A stretch of DNA of 64,000 nt from Canibacter sp052085365 (GTDB lineage Bacteria > Actinomycetota > Actinomycetes > Actinomycetales > Microbacteriaceae): the NCBI GenBank assembly GCA_052085365.1, contig JBQDFP010000005.1:1-64000 (forward strand), written 5' to 3'. Numbering within the stretch: the stretch's first letter is position 1; every line of letters starts with the position of its first letter. Positions 16,907 to 24,903 of the stretch are shown one piece after another. The position numbers were made by a program, and so were the translations under genes. Under the pieces are notes generated by a model that saw nothing but the letters and a program-made list of their open reading frames with translations, was not told the DNA's origin and ran no database searches.

Positions 16907-18823
16907 ATGAAACCAATTGTGACCTCACTCATCTCAGCCCTGGTTGGCGCAGCCCTTGTCGTCATTGGGGTGTTGATCGTTGCAGTGCCCGCAATTCTGA
17001 TGTGGATGATTTCGTTTCAGCTTGCAGGCGACCCGTTCACTTTTGCTGGTGGCGTGACCGGGGTATGGCTTCTCGGGCATGGTGTTCCGCTCGAGTTTCA
17101 CTTCTCTGCCGAGGAAGCGTTGGGCTTTGGCGCGGCGGCAGAAGCGGTGTCTTTGCCGTTGTCACTGCCGCTTCTCGGGCTTACTGTCGTAACTGTGATC
17201 GGCGGAGTTCAGGCGGGCTGGCGGGCGATGGCTAACGAACGCTGGTCAATACCAGTCCTGGTAGCGAGCCTCATTGGATTTGGTGTACTGACCACGGTCG
17301 CGTTCGGGTTCGCGCAACCTATAGTGAACGCACCGACATGGTACGCAATTGGTCGGCCGGTGCTCATGTACACGCTCGCGCTTGTCGGCGGTGCACTTGC
17401 GCGTGGACTTGTGCAATTGAATTTCTGGGCCAGGTTTGTTGATGCGCCGCTTCGGACAGCTGGCAAAGCGAGTGCGAGTGGGTGGATCTCGGCGTCACTG
17501 CGATTAGCCGGCGCGGGTATTGCAGCGGTTATCGTGATCGCAAGCCTCGGTGTAGCGGTGTCATTGGCGCTGCACTTCACGCAGATCATTGCGATGAGTC
17601 AGAGCCTGCATTTGGACTGGATCGGTGCGTTACTGGTCGCGCTCGTGCAAATCTTATTGCTCCCTGTGGCAATCATCTGGGGCATAGCGTGGTTGAGTGG
17701 TGCCGGGTTTGCGATAGGTGCGGGTTCATCGATTGGCCCGTTTGAGCAGCTTGTTGGCCCAGTCCCAGCATTTCCAATGCTGGGAGCATTGCCCGACTCC
17801 TGGGGAGGGGGCGGCCTGCTGGCGCCGCTGCTTCTTGTGGTTGTTGTTTTGGTTCTTGCTGCGTGGGTTGGCTCACGCCGACCCTGGAATGAAATGCGCT
17901 GGTGGCAGGCTGCTCTTGCCGCGACCTGTGCGGGTGTGGCAGTCGGTGCAGTAATTGAGCTTTGTGTTGGTTTTGCTCGCGGATCGATCGGCCCGGGTCG
18001 TTTGATAGTGACCGGGCCAGAACCGTGGACGACCGGCATCCTGATTGCCGCAGAGGTGACGTTTGGGTTCGTCGTTGGTGTGCTCGTGAGACGACTCGAC
18101 CAGTACTGGGTGAATCCACTGACCGAAGCGGTCAAGTCTAGAAGGTCCCAAGCGCGCACCAGTCGAGAACAGGAATGGGCACAGCTCGGTAAACCCGAAA
18201 CGTTCACCAAAGACCTCCGCAGACGCTCATCTCGCGAAGAAGAACACGAACTCGTGAGTGAGTTCGACACCATCGAATACCACACCGCAGAATATGACAC
18301 CGCTGGGTTCGACACTGCGGATGACGGCGCCACTGAAGCCACCACTTCACAGCATGATCGTAGTGAAGATGAACATGACACTGGCGCTGTGATCACTGAT
18401 GCGTTTGACTTTCAGCGGGAAAAGTTTGAAACCGGTGACGTTCAAACAGCTGTCGATGAACGCGAAGACGCTGAAAATGGCGAGCATCAAGTCGCTGACG
18501 AGCTCAGTGATTTCGACACCGATAAATTTGCACGCGAAGATCTCGACCGTACCGGGTGGTTTGAAGACTTCGCAGTTGGCGATGCCCCGTCAGAAGAACT
18601 GATCGACGAGTCAGAGATCGAGACTATTGATGAGCGGCCGCGTGACTCCAGTGAACCCGAAGATTTGATGGACCCTGACCCCGATCTGACTGACCCCGAC
18701 GCGATTGCTCGAGCGTTTGCTTGGGATGCCGGACAATCATCAACTGACCTGCACGTTGGGAAGTCAGAGCAGAGCGAAGCACCCAAACCTAAGCTCTCCC
18801 GATGGCTGCGACGCAAAAAGTAA
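16907..18823 (+). CDS. DUF6350 membrane protein (PerM-like) with acidic C-terminal tail
   Basis: 638 residues. The first ~410 residues form roughly ten to eleven hydrophobic segments with Ala/Val/Gly-rich helices, matching DUF6350, annotated in mycobacteria as the cell-division protein PerM. From ~420 to the end is a highly acidic soluble tail rich in Asp, Glu and Thr with imperfect short repeats of the type FDT/EYHTA/EYDTA/GFDTAD (~445-470), ending in a basic cap RWLRRKK. In related actinomycetes this gene commonly sits between sucCD and purNH; here an iron transporter and icd lie between it and sucD, and a thiamine transporter separates it from purN. Function is inferred from the PerM name only. 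Confidence 0.8.
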   Translation: MKPIVTSLISALVGAALVVIGVLIVAVPAILMWMISFQLAGDPFTFAGGVTGVWLLGHGVPLEFHFSAEEALGFGAAAEAVSLPLSLPLLGLTVVTVIGGVQAGWRAMANERWSIPVLVASLIGFGVLTTVAFGFAQPIVNAPTWYAIGRPVLMYTLALVGGALARGLVQLNFWARFVDAPLRTAGKASASGWISASLRLAGAGIAAVIVIASLGVAVSLALHFTQIIAMSQSLHLDWIGALLVALVQILLLPVAIIWGIAWLSGAGFAIGAGSSIGPFEQLVGPVPAFPMLGALPDSWGGGGLLAPLLLVVVVLVLAAWVGSRRPWNEMRWWQAALAATCAGVAVGAVIELCVGFARGSIGPGRLIVTGPEPWTTGILIAAEVTFGFVVGVLVRRLDQYWVNPLTEAVKSRRSQARTSREQEWAQLGKPETFTKDLRRRSSREEEHELVSEFDTIEYHTAEYDTAGFDTADDGATEATTSQHDRSEDEHDTGAVITDAFDFQREKFETGDVQTAVDEREDAENGEHQVADELSDFDTDKFAREDLDRTGWFEDFAVGDAPSEELIDESEIETIDERPRDSSEPEDLMDPDPDLTDPDAIARAFAWDAGQSSTDLHVGKSEQSEAPKPKLSRWLRRKK

Positions 18824-18872
18824 CACAGAAGGTTCCGCCAGTCATAACTGTGCTAGCGTTGAGACTGCAATT

Positions 18873-18961
18873 ACACGGGAGTCCACTGAAGGTGGGCTGA
18901 GAGGGAACGCAGACGTTCCGACCGTACAACCTGATCTGGATCATGCCAGCGGAGGAAGGGA
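18873..18961 (+). ncRNA. TPP riboswitch (THI element)
   Basis: The conserved TPP aptamer blocks are present in order: ACGGGAGTCC, GGCTGAGAGGGA, CGCAGACGTTCCGACCGT, ACCTGATCTGGATCATGCCAGCG and GGAGGAAGGG. The last block pairs in P1 and also holds the ribosome-binding site of the next gene (start at 18971), so thiamine pyrophosphate binding probably blocks translation initiation. No separate terminator hairpin is seen between aptamer and gene. It identifies the downstream ABC transporter as a thiamine system. A TAGCGT hexamer at 18854-18859 is a candidate -10. Confidence 0.97.
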
Positions 18962-18970
18962 ATTACAGTC

Positions 18971-20032
18971 GTGCACGCACGCAAATCAACCGCATTCACA
19001 GCACCTATTGCCGCGGTCGCGGCACTTGCGCTCATTGGATGCGGTTCAGCATCTGAGACGGATAGCGGAGCATCTGCTTCGGAAACGGTCACTATTGTCA
19101 CTCACGATAGTTTTCCGAGCGAAGAGTTCGAACAAGCTGCAAGTAAAGCTACCGGCTACAACGTGAAAGCTATTACCGGCGGTGACGGTGGTGAACTCAC
19201 GAATAAACTCGTACTGTCACAGGGAGCTCCGATCGCGGACGTGTTCTACGGGGTCGACACATTTTTCGCTTCACGAATTGCCAGCGAGGACATTGTCGCG
19301 CCATACGAGCCGAAGGAATTACCTGAGTCAGCGCAGGACTATAGCTACGACGGCTCCGGTTTTCTCACGCCAATTGACCAGGGGTCTGTATGTGTAAACA
19401 TTGACCCGCAGTGGTTCGCAGACAACGGAATCGATGAGCCAACCTCATATGAGGACCTTGCAGACGAAAAGTACACGGGTCTGAGCGTACTGCTCGACCC
19501 GAGTTCGTCGTCGACGGGAATGGCGTTCTTTGCCGGTACGATTGCTCACTTTGGTGAAGACGGTTTTGGAGACTACTGGGCTGATCTAGTCGCAAACGAT
19601 GCTCGTATTGAGAATGGCTGGACCGAGGCCTACAACGGTCAGTTCACTCAGGGTGGCGGCAGTGGCACGTACCCGATTGTGGCGTCATACAACTCATCAC
19701 CGGCCTGGACCCTCACCGAAGATGGCTCATCTACGACCACCAAAGCACTGCTTGATACGTGCACCACACAAGTGGAGTACGCCGGAATCTTGAACGGCAC
19801 CGAAAACCTCGAGGGTGCCCAAGCCGTGGTTGACTTCATGGTTTCTCAAGACTTCCAAGACACTATTGCCGGCACCATGTACATGGACCCGGTTGATGAG
19901 GACGCAGAAGTCCCCGAAGAGTGGGCAAAATTTGTTGAACAGCCAGCAGAACGTAACGATCTTCCCGCGGACGAGGTCGGGAACAAGCGTGATACATGGC
20001 TGAAGGAGTGGACGCAGAAGGTTGGCGACTAG
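18971..20032 (+). CDS. thiB: Thiamine ABC transporter substrate-binding lipoprotein
   Basis: 353 residues from GTG 18971, placed ten bases after GGAGGAAGGG in the riboswitch. The signal peptide ends in a lipobox, LIGC (C24), so the protein is membrane-anchored. The mature sequence (ETVTIVTHDSFPSEEFEQAA, then GGDGGELTNKLVLSQGAPIADVFYGVD) is that of the TbpA/ThiB family, which binds thiamine, thiamine monophosphate and TPP. It begins a thiB-thiP-thiQ-kinase operon. TTG-started thiP overlaps its end by 11 bases. Confidence 0.95.
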   Translation: MHARKSTAFTAPIAAVAALALIGCGSASETDSGASASETVTIVTHDSFPSEEFEQAASKATGYNVKAITGGDGGELTNKLVLSQGAPIADVFYGVDTFFASRIASEDIVAPYEPKELPESAQDYSYDGSGFLTPIDQGSVCVNIDPQWFADNGIDEPTSYEDLADEKYTGLSVLLDPSSSSTGMAFFAGTIAHFGEDGFGDYWADLVANDARIENGWTEAYNGQFTQGGGSGTYPIVASYNSSPAWTLTEDGSSTTTKALLDTCTTQVEYAGILNGTENLEGAQAVVDFMVSQDFQDTIAGTMYMDPVDEDAEVPEEWAKFVEQPAERNDLPADEVGNKRDTWLKEWTQKVGD

Positions 20033-21734
20033 CGTTCAAACGCGCAGGCACCTCTCGATCGCCGCGGAACGAAGACTTACCCGTCTCGGGTGGGTCCTCA
20101 CCGCGGCGATTCCGCTCGGATTTCTTGCAGTCTTCTTCCTGTGGCCCGTCATCGCACTCATCGGTGCGGGATTCGCAGGGTCTTTTGCGCTTGAAGGCAC
20201 CGTCAGCGGGACTTCCGCTTTTACGAATGTTCTGAGCGAGCAACGAACATGGAAAGTGATCGGGCAGACCCTCGCTCAAGGGGTGTTTGGCACTCTCATT
20301 TCGGTGGTGCTTGGCGTCCCCGTCGCGTATGTGCTGTACCGAATCCGACTTCCAGGCGCGGCATTCTTCCGTGCGCTCATTACAGTGCCGTTTGTGTTGC
20401 CCACCGTAGTTGTCGCAGTCGCATTTTCGGCGCTCGTTGGACGCGGGGGTCCGCTCGAATCATTAGGAATCGAAAACAGCCTGATCACGATTGTTGCGGC
20501 ACTTGCCTTTTTCAACGTCACCCTGGTGGCACGCATGGTGGGTTCAATGTGGGCGCAGCTCGATACGCGGCCGGTTCAGGCCGCAAACATGCTCGGTGCG
20601 ACACCTGCGCGTGCATTTGTGACGATCACACTTCCTGCGCTGCTCCCAGCAATTGCTTCAGCGGCGGCGCTTGTGTTTCTTTTCTGTTCTACGAGTTTCG
20701 GTATTGTCCTCATCTTGGGCGGCAGAAGATATGCAAATCTTGAAACCGAAATCTATACCAACACAGTGCAATACCTGGACCTGGGGACCGCGGCAGTGCT
20801 CTCCATATTGCAGGCGGTTCTTGTGCTGGTCGCATTAATCTTCTCGTCACGAACCCGAAAAAAGCGAGATACTGCGGTGGGTATGCAAGTGACGGTGAGC
20901 CGAGCGACCGTGCGAGACATCCCCATTATCGTGTTCGCCGCGCTGAGCGTGCTCATCCTGCATGCGCTGCCCATGTGGGCGCTCCTGAAACAGTCGGTAA
21001 CGAACCAGACCGGCGAATTTACGTTTGCGCATTACCGAGAACTCTTCATCCCGGGAGAGACAACAGATCTTAATGTTTCTCCCGTCGCGGCGGTCGCAAC
21101 CTCACTGCAAATGGCGCTTATTGCAACCGTTGTCACCATGGTTCTCGCACTCCTATCGGCGCTTGTGGCTGCATTACGCCCACGACGCGTGTGGGGAAAA
21201 AGACTCGTAGGGCTCTTTGACGCCGCAATGATGCTGCCGGTAGGAATTTCAGCCGTTACGCTCGGATTCGGGCTTCTCCTCACCATGCACCAGCCATTTG
21301 GGATCGGGATAGATTTGCGAACATCTGCGGTGCTCATTCCCATCGCTCAGGCATTAGTCGCGCTTCCTATCGTGCTGCGCACGTTCCTGCCCGTGTTGCG
21401 TGGCATTGACCCTCACCTCAAAGATGCGGCGGCCATGCTGGGTGCTTCGCCGTTTCACGTCCTACGCACGATTGATATCCCCATGCTGGGGAAAGCCTCT
21501 GGTATTGCGCTCGGTTTCGCATTCGCGACCTCGCTAGGAGAATTTGGTGCCACTTCGTTCCTGGTGCGTCCCGATGTACAGACACTTCCGGTTGTAATCG
21601 CGCAACTTGCGACACGCCCTGGGAGCGCAAATTATGGAACAGCGCTCGCCGCGGCAGTGTTACTCGGATTGATTACCGCAGCTGTCATGCTGGTTGCGGA
21701 GCGTGCCCGGTCAGACTGGGCAGGAGAATGGTAA
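20022..21734 (+). CDS. thiP: Thiamine ABC transporter permease
   Basis: 570 residues with two fused permease domains of about six segments each, as in ThiP and other AfuB/SfuB-type permeases. EAA-type loops are seen at ~190 (QAANMLGATPARAFVTITLP) and ~475 (DAAAMLGASPFHVLRTIDIP). The start is a TTG that overlaps the end of thiB, so translation is coupled. On sequence alone it could be a ferric-iron permease, since the families are close; the riboswitch and ThiB argue for thiamine. Confidence 0.93.
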   Translation: MATSVQTRRHLSIAAERRLTRLGWVLTAAIPLGFLAVFFLWPVIALIGAGFAGSFALEGTVSGTSAFTNVLSEQRTWKVIGQTLAQGVFGTLISVVLGVPVAYVLYRIRLPGAAFFRALITVPFVLPTVVVAVAFSALVGRGGPLESLGIENSLITIVAALAFFNVTLVARMVGSMWAQLDTRPVQAANMLGATPARAFVTITLPALLPAIASAAALVFLFCSTSFGIVLILGGRRYANLETEIYTNTVQYLDLGTAAVLSILQAVLVLVALIFSSRTRKKRDTAVGMQVTVSRATVRDIPIIVFAALSVLILHALPMWALLKQSVTNQTGEFTFAHYRELFIPGETTDLNVSPVAAVATSLQMALIATVVTMVLALLSALVAALRPRRVWGKRLVGLFDAAMMLPVGISAVTLGFGLLLTMHQPFGIGIDLRTSAVLIPIAQALVALPIVLRTFLPVLRGIDPHLKDAAAMLGASPFHVLRTIDIPMLGKASGIALGFAFATSLGEFGATSFLVRPDVQTLPVVIAQLATRPGSANYGTALAAAVLLGLITAAVMLVAERARSDWAGEW

Positions 21735-21736
21735 CT

Positions 21737-22423
21737 ATGAACAAGTCGTTCTTTGATGGCTTACAAGTCGAACAGGTAAGTCAGAGCTTTATTGATGCCC
21801 ACAAGCAGCGAAGCCCTGTTTTGCAGGGCGTGGATCTCACTGTTGCAACCGGAGAGATTGTGGCGCTTCAGGGGCCTTCTGGGTGCGGCAAGTCAACACT
21901 GCTGCGAGTGATTGCTGGTTTGGAACCCGTTGAAGCAGGCACCGTGGTGTGGCGGGGAGTCAACCAAGCCACAGTACCGCCGCATCGACGCAACTTTGGT
22001 TTGGTGTTCCAGGACGGGCAACTTTTCGTACACAAAACAGTGAGTGAAAATATTGCCTACGGTTTAAGCATTCAGAAAGTGCCGCGAGCCAAGCGCCAGC
22101 ACCGTGTCGAGGAGCTGCTCGAGCTCGTTGGGCTCCCGGGCTACGGTGATCGCCCAGTCACGAAACTTTCTGGCGGTGAACGACAGCGTGTTGCGTTGGC
22201 ACGATCGCTGGCGCCCCACCCGCATCTGTTGCTCCTTGATGAGCCGCTGTCTGCTCTTGATCAGGAACTTCGTGAACGGCTCGCGGTTGACTTGCGTGAC
22301 ATTTTGACAACCACGAAAACCACTGCAATTTTTGTGACCCACGACCGTGGCGAAGCAATCACAGTCGCAGACCGTGTGCTGCGCATGGCAGATGGAAAAG
22401 TCCTGAAAGGTAGCCCACAGTGA
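21737..22423 (+). CDS. thiQ: Thiamine ABC transporter ATP-binding protein
   Basis: 228 residues from ATG 21737, ten bases after AGGAG; an ATG nine bases earlier touches the ribosome-binding site and overlaps the thiP stop, so it is less likely. Walker A GPSGCGKS (46-53), Q-loop VFQDGQLF, signature KLSGGERQRVALARSLA, Walker B LLLLDEPLSALD and H-loop IFVTHDRGEA are intact. It drives import through ThiP. The stop overlaps the GTG of the kinase gene (GTGA). Confidence 0.93.
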   Translation: MNKSFFDGLQVEQVSQSFIDAHKQRSPVLQGVDLTVATGEIVALQGPSGCGKSTLLRVIAGLEPVEAGTVVWRGVNQATVPPHRRNFGLVFQDGQLFVHKTVSENIAYGLSIQKVPRAKRQHRVEELLELVGLPGYGDRPVTKLSGGERQRVALARSLAPHPHLLLLDEPLSALDQELRERLAVDLRDILTTTKTTAIFVTHDRGEAITVADRVLRMADGKVLKGSPQ

Positions 22424-22965
22424 CAGCCACCGCGATGCGTTCGGCCGAACTGATCGAACGTGAGGTAGCACGCACTGACAGCAGTCTGGTGCTCATTGAC
22501 GGTCGAGCCGGATCGGGTAAAACCACGATCGCAAAACACCTCCGTAATCTGACTGAGTGGCAGCTCGTGGGTCTCGATGAATGCTATCCAGGTTGGGATG
22601 GGCTCAGCGAAGGCGCCGATATGATTGCGCGGGAGATACTCACCGAGCACCGGTTTACCACCTTTGATTGGACTGTGATGGAGCCCGGACCGGTGCGCAC
22701 ACTGGACAGAGCGCAAGGACTGATCGTGGAAGGCTGCGGCGCAATCACACCAGAAGCAATCGCTGTTGCCCGCAGGCTTGGTACGAACGTGCGGCGGGTG
22801 TGGGTCGAATGCGATGCACCTGAGAGAAAAGCTCGAGCATTCGACCGGGACGGCGATATATTTCGTCCTCACTGGGACGCCTGGGCGCAGCAAGAACTCA
22901 CACATCTCAACAAGAATGATCCGCTTGCCTATGCGCAGATCGTGATCCACACCTCACAATCGTGA
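22420..22965 (+). CDS. Small P-loop kinase-like ATPase coupled to the thiamine transporter
   Basis: 181 residues from GTG 22420 with a four-base overlap with thiQ. Walker A GRAGSGKT (28-35) is followed by VGLDECYPGWDGL and VEGCGAITPEA, a layout like uridine-kinase/nucleotide-kinase relatives in which the DE pair and a glutamate place metal and substrate. The C-terminal part has a charged lid-like ERKARAFDRDGD stretch. I do not recognise a specific substrate. Placement as the last gene of a TPP-riboswitch operon suggests a salvage kinase, possibly for thiamine or its precursors, but similar genes are annotated only as AAA or nucleoside kinase, and chance adjacency cannot be excluded. Confidence 0.75.
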   Translation: MTATAMRSAELIEREVARTDSSLVLIDGRAGSGKTTIAKHLRNLTEWQLVGLDECYPGWDGLSEGADMIAREILTEHRFTTFDWTVMEPGPVRTLDRAQGLIVEGCGAITPEAIAVARRLGTNVRRVWVECDAPERKARAFDRDGDIFRPHWDAWAQQELTHLNKNDPLAYAQIVIHTSQS

Positions 22966-22983
22966 ACGCAACCGGCGCGATGT

Positions 22984-22989
22984 TAGGGT
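22984..22989 (+). promoter_or_regulatory. -10 hexamer TAGGGT, leaderless start of glycosyltransferase gene
   Basis: TAGGGT is followed by six bases and GTG 22996. No Shine-Dalgarno sequence is present, so this gene probably has its own promoter after the thiamine operon. Confidence 0.5.
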
Positions 22990-22995
22990 TTTATC

Positions 22996-24237
22996 GTGCC
23001 AAAACTGACCCAGAGCCAACAGCTGGTGTACCGCGTCGCACTCGTCATGGACTATTCACTCGAATATCTCGGCGGGGCCCAAAGCGCATTTCTCGACGAA
23101 GCTGAAGCGCTCAGCACTTACGGTCATGACGTTCTCATCGTTGCACCAGGAACAGTCGACTCCCGCTGGACAAAACAGTGGGATCGGCACCTGCTCGCGG
23201 TCAAAGCACGCGGCACAATTCCCGTGGTAGACCTGCCGTATATTCCCAACAACGACAAACTGCAGAAAAAACTGCGCGAAATATTTAACCAAGAAATTAT
23301 CGACATCGTGCACGTGCATTCGGAGTTTGGGCTTGCGCATGCCGCCGCAGCCGCCGCACACGACCTTGAGATTCCCATCGTGTACACGGTCCACACGTTT
23401 TTTTGGGAAGCACGACTTCCCAAACTCATCGACCATGCCGCTGCTGCACCGTTGCGACAGGCACTCACCACACTCACCGGCCGCCCACCCAGCAAAGTGC
23501 ACCTGGCCGAAAAACAGATCGATAGCGTGCTCCGTGGCGCCACGCTCACAATGGCCGAGACAGCTGACGAAGTCATTTCACCTTCGGGCACACAGGCCGA
23601 AACTCTACGAGCAGCCGGAATCGACTCAGTGCGTGTAGTGCCCAACAGTGCACAGCACGACGAGCCCGCGGGCGAAGTGCTGACCGAAGTAACGGGCGCC
23701 CTGAAACTCATGTGGGTGGGGCGTCTTACACATGAAAAACGCATACTGCAGTTCATCGAAGCCGTAAAAATCGCGGCAGCCGGCACCGACATCGAAGTGA
23801 CCATCACCGGAACAGGACCCCTCACTCGCGCGGCAAAAAAAGCCGCAAAATCGCTGCCTGTCACATTTACCGGCAGACTTTCTCGGGCGGACGTGCAACG
23901 TCACATGCGTGGCAACCACCTCACTGTGCTTACAAGTTACGGTTTCGACAACCAGCCAGTCACAATTGTCGAATCGATCCATGCACGTCGACCCGTGCTG
24001 CTGTGTGACCCGAGACTCACTGAAGGATTACACGGATCTGGTCTCTACACCGAAGGCCCAGAACCTGAGCAGATCGCTCAGCTCATTGTCGAACTTGACC
24101 AAAACCGTAAACGAGTCATACAAGCATCCCAAGCAACGGTCGAGAATGACCTCGAATTCCAGCCATCCACACATGTTGCCAAACTGCGTCATGTGTACCG
24201 CTCAGCCAGCCAACGACAAGAGACCCGGGTAGACTGA
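22996..24237 (+). CDS. GT4-family glycosyltransferase
   Basis: 413 residues, GT-B fold. The N-terminal Rossmann half contains the donor-type glycine motif YLGGAQSAF (~20-28) and HVHSEFGLAHA (~106-116). The C-terminal half has VPNSAQHDEP, GRLTHEKRILQFIEAV and the E-x7-E region at TIVESIHARRPVLL, all typical of GT4 enzymes such as phosphatidylinositol mannosyltransferases and other retaining alpha-glycosyltransferases. The acceptor is unknown. It ends four bases before purN; the purN -10 hexamer lies inside its last codons. Confidence 0.88.
   Translation: MPKLTQSQQLVYRVALVMDYSLEYLGGAQSAFLDEAEALSTYGHDVLIVAPGTVDSRWTKQWDRHLLAVKARGTIPVVDLPYIPNNDKLQKKLREIFNQEIIDIVHVHSEFGLAHAAAAAAHDLEIPIVYTVHTFFWEARLPKLIDHAAAAPLRQALTTLTGRPPSKVHLAEKQIDSVLRGATLTMAETADEVISPSGTQAETLRAAGIDSVRVVPNSAQHDEPAGEVLTEVTGALKLMWVGRLTHEKRILQFIEAVKIAAAGTDIEVTITGTGPLTRAAKKAAKSLPVTFTGRLSRADVQRHMRGNHLTVLTSYGFDNQPVTIVESIHARRPVLLCDPRLTEGLHGSGLYTEGPEPEQIAQLIVELDQNRKRVIQASQATVENDLEFQPSTHVAKLRHVYRSASQRQETRVD
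24230..24235 (+). promoter_or_regulatory. -10 hexamer TAGACT, leaderless start of purN
   Basis: TAGACT lies in the last codons of the glycosyltransferase gene and is followed by six bases and GTG 24242. No ribosome-binding site precedes purN. Confidence 0.45.
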
Positions 24238-24241
24238 TACG

Positions 24242-24865
24242 GTGCTCAACGTCATTGTGCTTATCTCGGGAAGTGGCAGCAACCTTAAAGCTATTCTCGA
24301 AGCTTCCCGCGAACCAGAAAATGGCTTTCGTGTCGCTGGAGTAGCGGCAGACGTGAATGCTTCAGGCCTCCGCCATGCCGAATCGTTCGGTGTACCGTAC
24401 GCAATTATTGATCCTCAGCAGTTTGCCTCACGCGAAGCCTGGGGCGATGCGCTCGGTCAACAGCTTGCAAAATTTGGGGCAACAACGGACGCGCAAGACC
24501 CCTGGCTAATTGTGAGTGCTGGGCTCATGCGCATTCTTCCAGCAAACTTTGTTCGACGCTTTAGCCCGCAACTCATCAACACACACCCGGCGCTGCTCCC
24601 CAAATATCCAGGTGCTCACGCGGTGCGTGACGCGCTCGCCGATGACGCAACGCAGACCGGTTGCACCGTTCACGTGATTGATGAAGGAGTGGACACGGGG
24701 CCAGTGATCCGCCAGTCCGCAATCACTATTGAGCACGGCGAAACAGAACCCGATCTGCACGAGCGGATTAAAGAAATCGAGCGGCCACTGTTGATCCAGG
24801 TCATCGAAGACATCGCTCACAAAAAGATTGACCTTGCTGAAGTAGCGGGCACACACCATTTCTGA
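24242..24865 (+). CDS. purN: Phosphoribosylglycinamide formyltransferase
   Basis: 207 residues from GTG 24242. Transfers formyl from 10-formyl-THF to GAR in de novo purine synthesis. The N-terminal VLISGSGSNLKAIL phosphate-binding loop is present, and the catalytic triad of the family is visible as N113 and H115 (INTHPALLPKYPG) and D151 (DEGVDTGPVI), shifted by seven residues from the E. coli positions. It pairs with purH, 38 bases downstream. Confidence 0.96.
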   Translation: MLNVIVLISGSGSNLKAILEASREPENGFRVAGVAADVNASGLRHAESFGVPYAIIDPQQFASREAWGDALGQQLAKFGATTDAQDPWLIVSAGLMRILPANFVRRFSPQLINTHPALLPKYPGAHAVRDALADDATQTGCTVHVIDEGVDTGPVIRQSAITIEHGETEPDLHERIKEIERPLLIQVIEDIAHKKIDLAEVAGTHHF

Positions 24866-24903
24866 ACTTATATTGACCATTTTACGACCCTTGAGGAGCC
24901 ACG

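Noticed and set aside
17599..18396. A 265-codon reverse-strand frame
   Set aside because: It is a low-complexity Ser/Thr/Pro-rich shadow of the DUF6350 gene with no motif or start signal.
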